A stretch of 6,137 bases of DNA from Lachnospiraceae bacterium (lineage in GTDB: Bacteria > Bacillota > Clostridia > Lachnospirales > Lachnospiraceae): NCBI GenBank assembly GCA_009774375.1, contig VSNO01000217.1:1-6137 (forward strand), in the 5' to 3' direction. Below, piece after piece: positions 6,129 through 6,137 of this stretch. A program made the position numbers and the translations under genes. The first letter of the stretch is position 1, and each line of letters opens with the position of its first letter. Under the pieces are notes generated by a model. The model was not told the origin of the DNA. It made no database searches and saw nothing but the letters and a program-made list of their open reading frames with translations.

Positions 6129-6137
6129 GTTTTCTCT

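Larger units (their letters stand above)
5779..6137. other. Intergenic region without a convincing gene
   Basis: This 359-base stretch holds the minus-strand promoter (5811-5838), two copies of an AT-rich repeat (5894-5922, 6100-6128) and a more GC-rich patch (about 5950-6060) between them. A short forward frame is open from 5946 to 6116. It has only a poor start (GTG at 5979 with AAGGA four bases upstream, or ATG at 6006 with no site). No tRNA, CRISPR or insertion-sequence structure is seen. Confidence 0.6.

Overview
The window comes from a spore-forming, low-to-mid GC Firmicute. The closest fit is Clostridia of the Lachnospiraceae type. The main evidence is a full-length spoIVA gene, which is found only in endospore formers. 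Strong AGGAGG-like ribosome sites and an AraC regulator of a style common in gut Clostridia agree with this. The family-level placement is an inference.

Left part (115-2674, + strand): three closely spaced genes read as one operon. The first is a MoxR-type AAA+ ATPase. The second is a CoxE-like von Willebrand factor A (VWA) protein, the usual partner of such ATPases. The third is a small unrecognised protein with four cysteines arranged like a zinc ribbon and a very basic, repeat-containing tail. An intrinsic terminator (2738-2778) closes this unit.

Middle (2877-4379, + strand): spoIVA, the ATPase that polymerises on the forespore surface as the base layer of the spore coat. It has its own ribosome site and a weak candidate sigma-E promoter. 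The reading frame stays open for 145 codons upstream, but the start at 2877 is clearly the right one.

Right part (4397-5778, - strand): a 62-residue protein with two membrane segments, followed in a TAATG one-base overlap by an AraC-family regulator. Both are driven by a good extended -10 promoter at 5811-5838. The regulator converges on spoIVA with only 17 bases between the stop codons.

The right edge (5779-6137) holds no convincing gene. It carries two near-identical AT-rich copies of a sequence (5894-5922 and 6100-6128; 27 of 29 bases match), 206 bases apart. Each copy contains two direct TTCTA elements 20 bases apart, a layout that would suit AraC-type binding. Between the copies lies a more GC-rich patch with a short open frame that may be a gene remnant. 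No CRISPR array, insertion sequence, tRNA or rRNA was seen.
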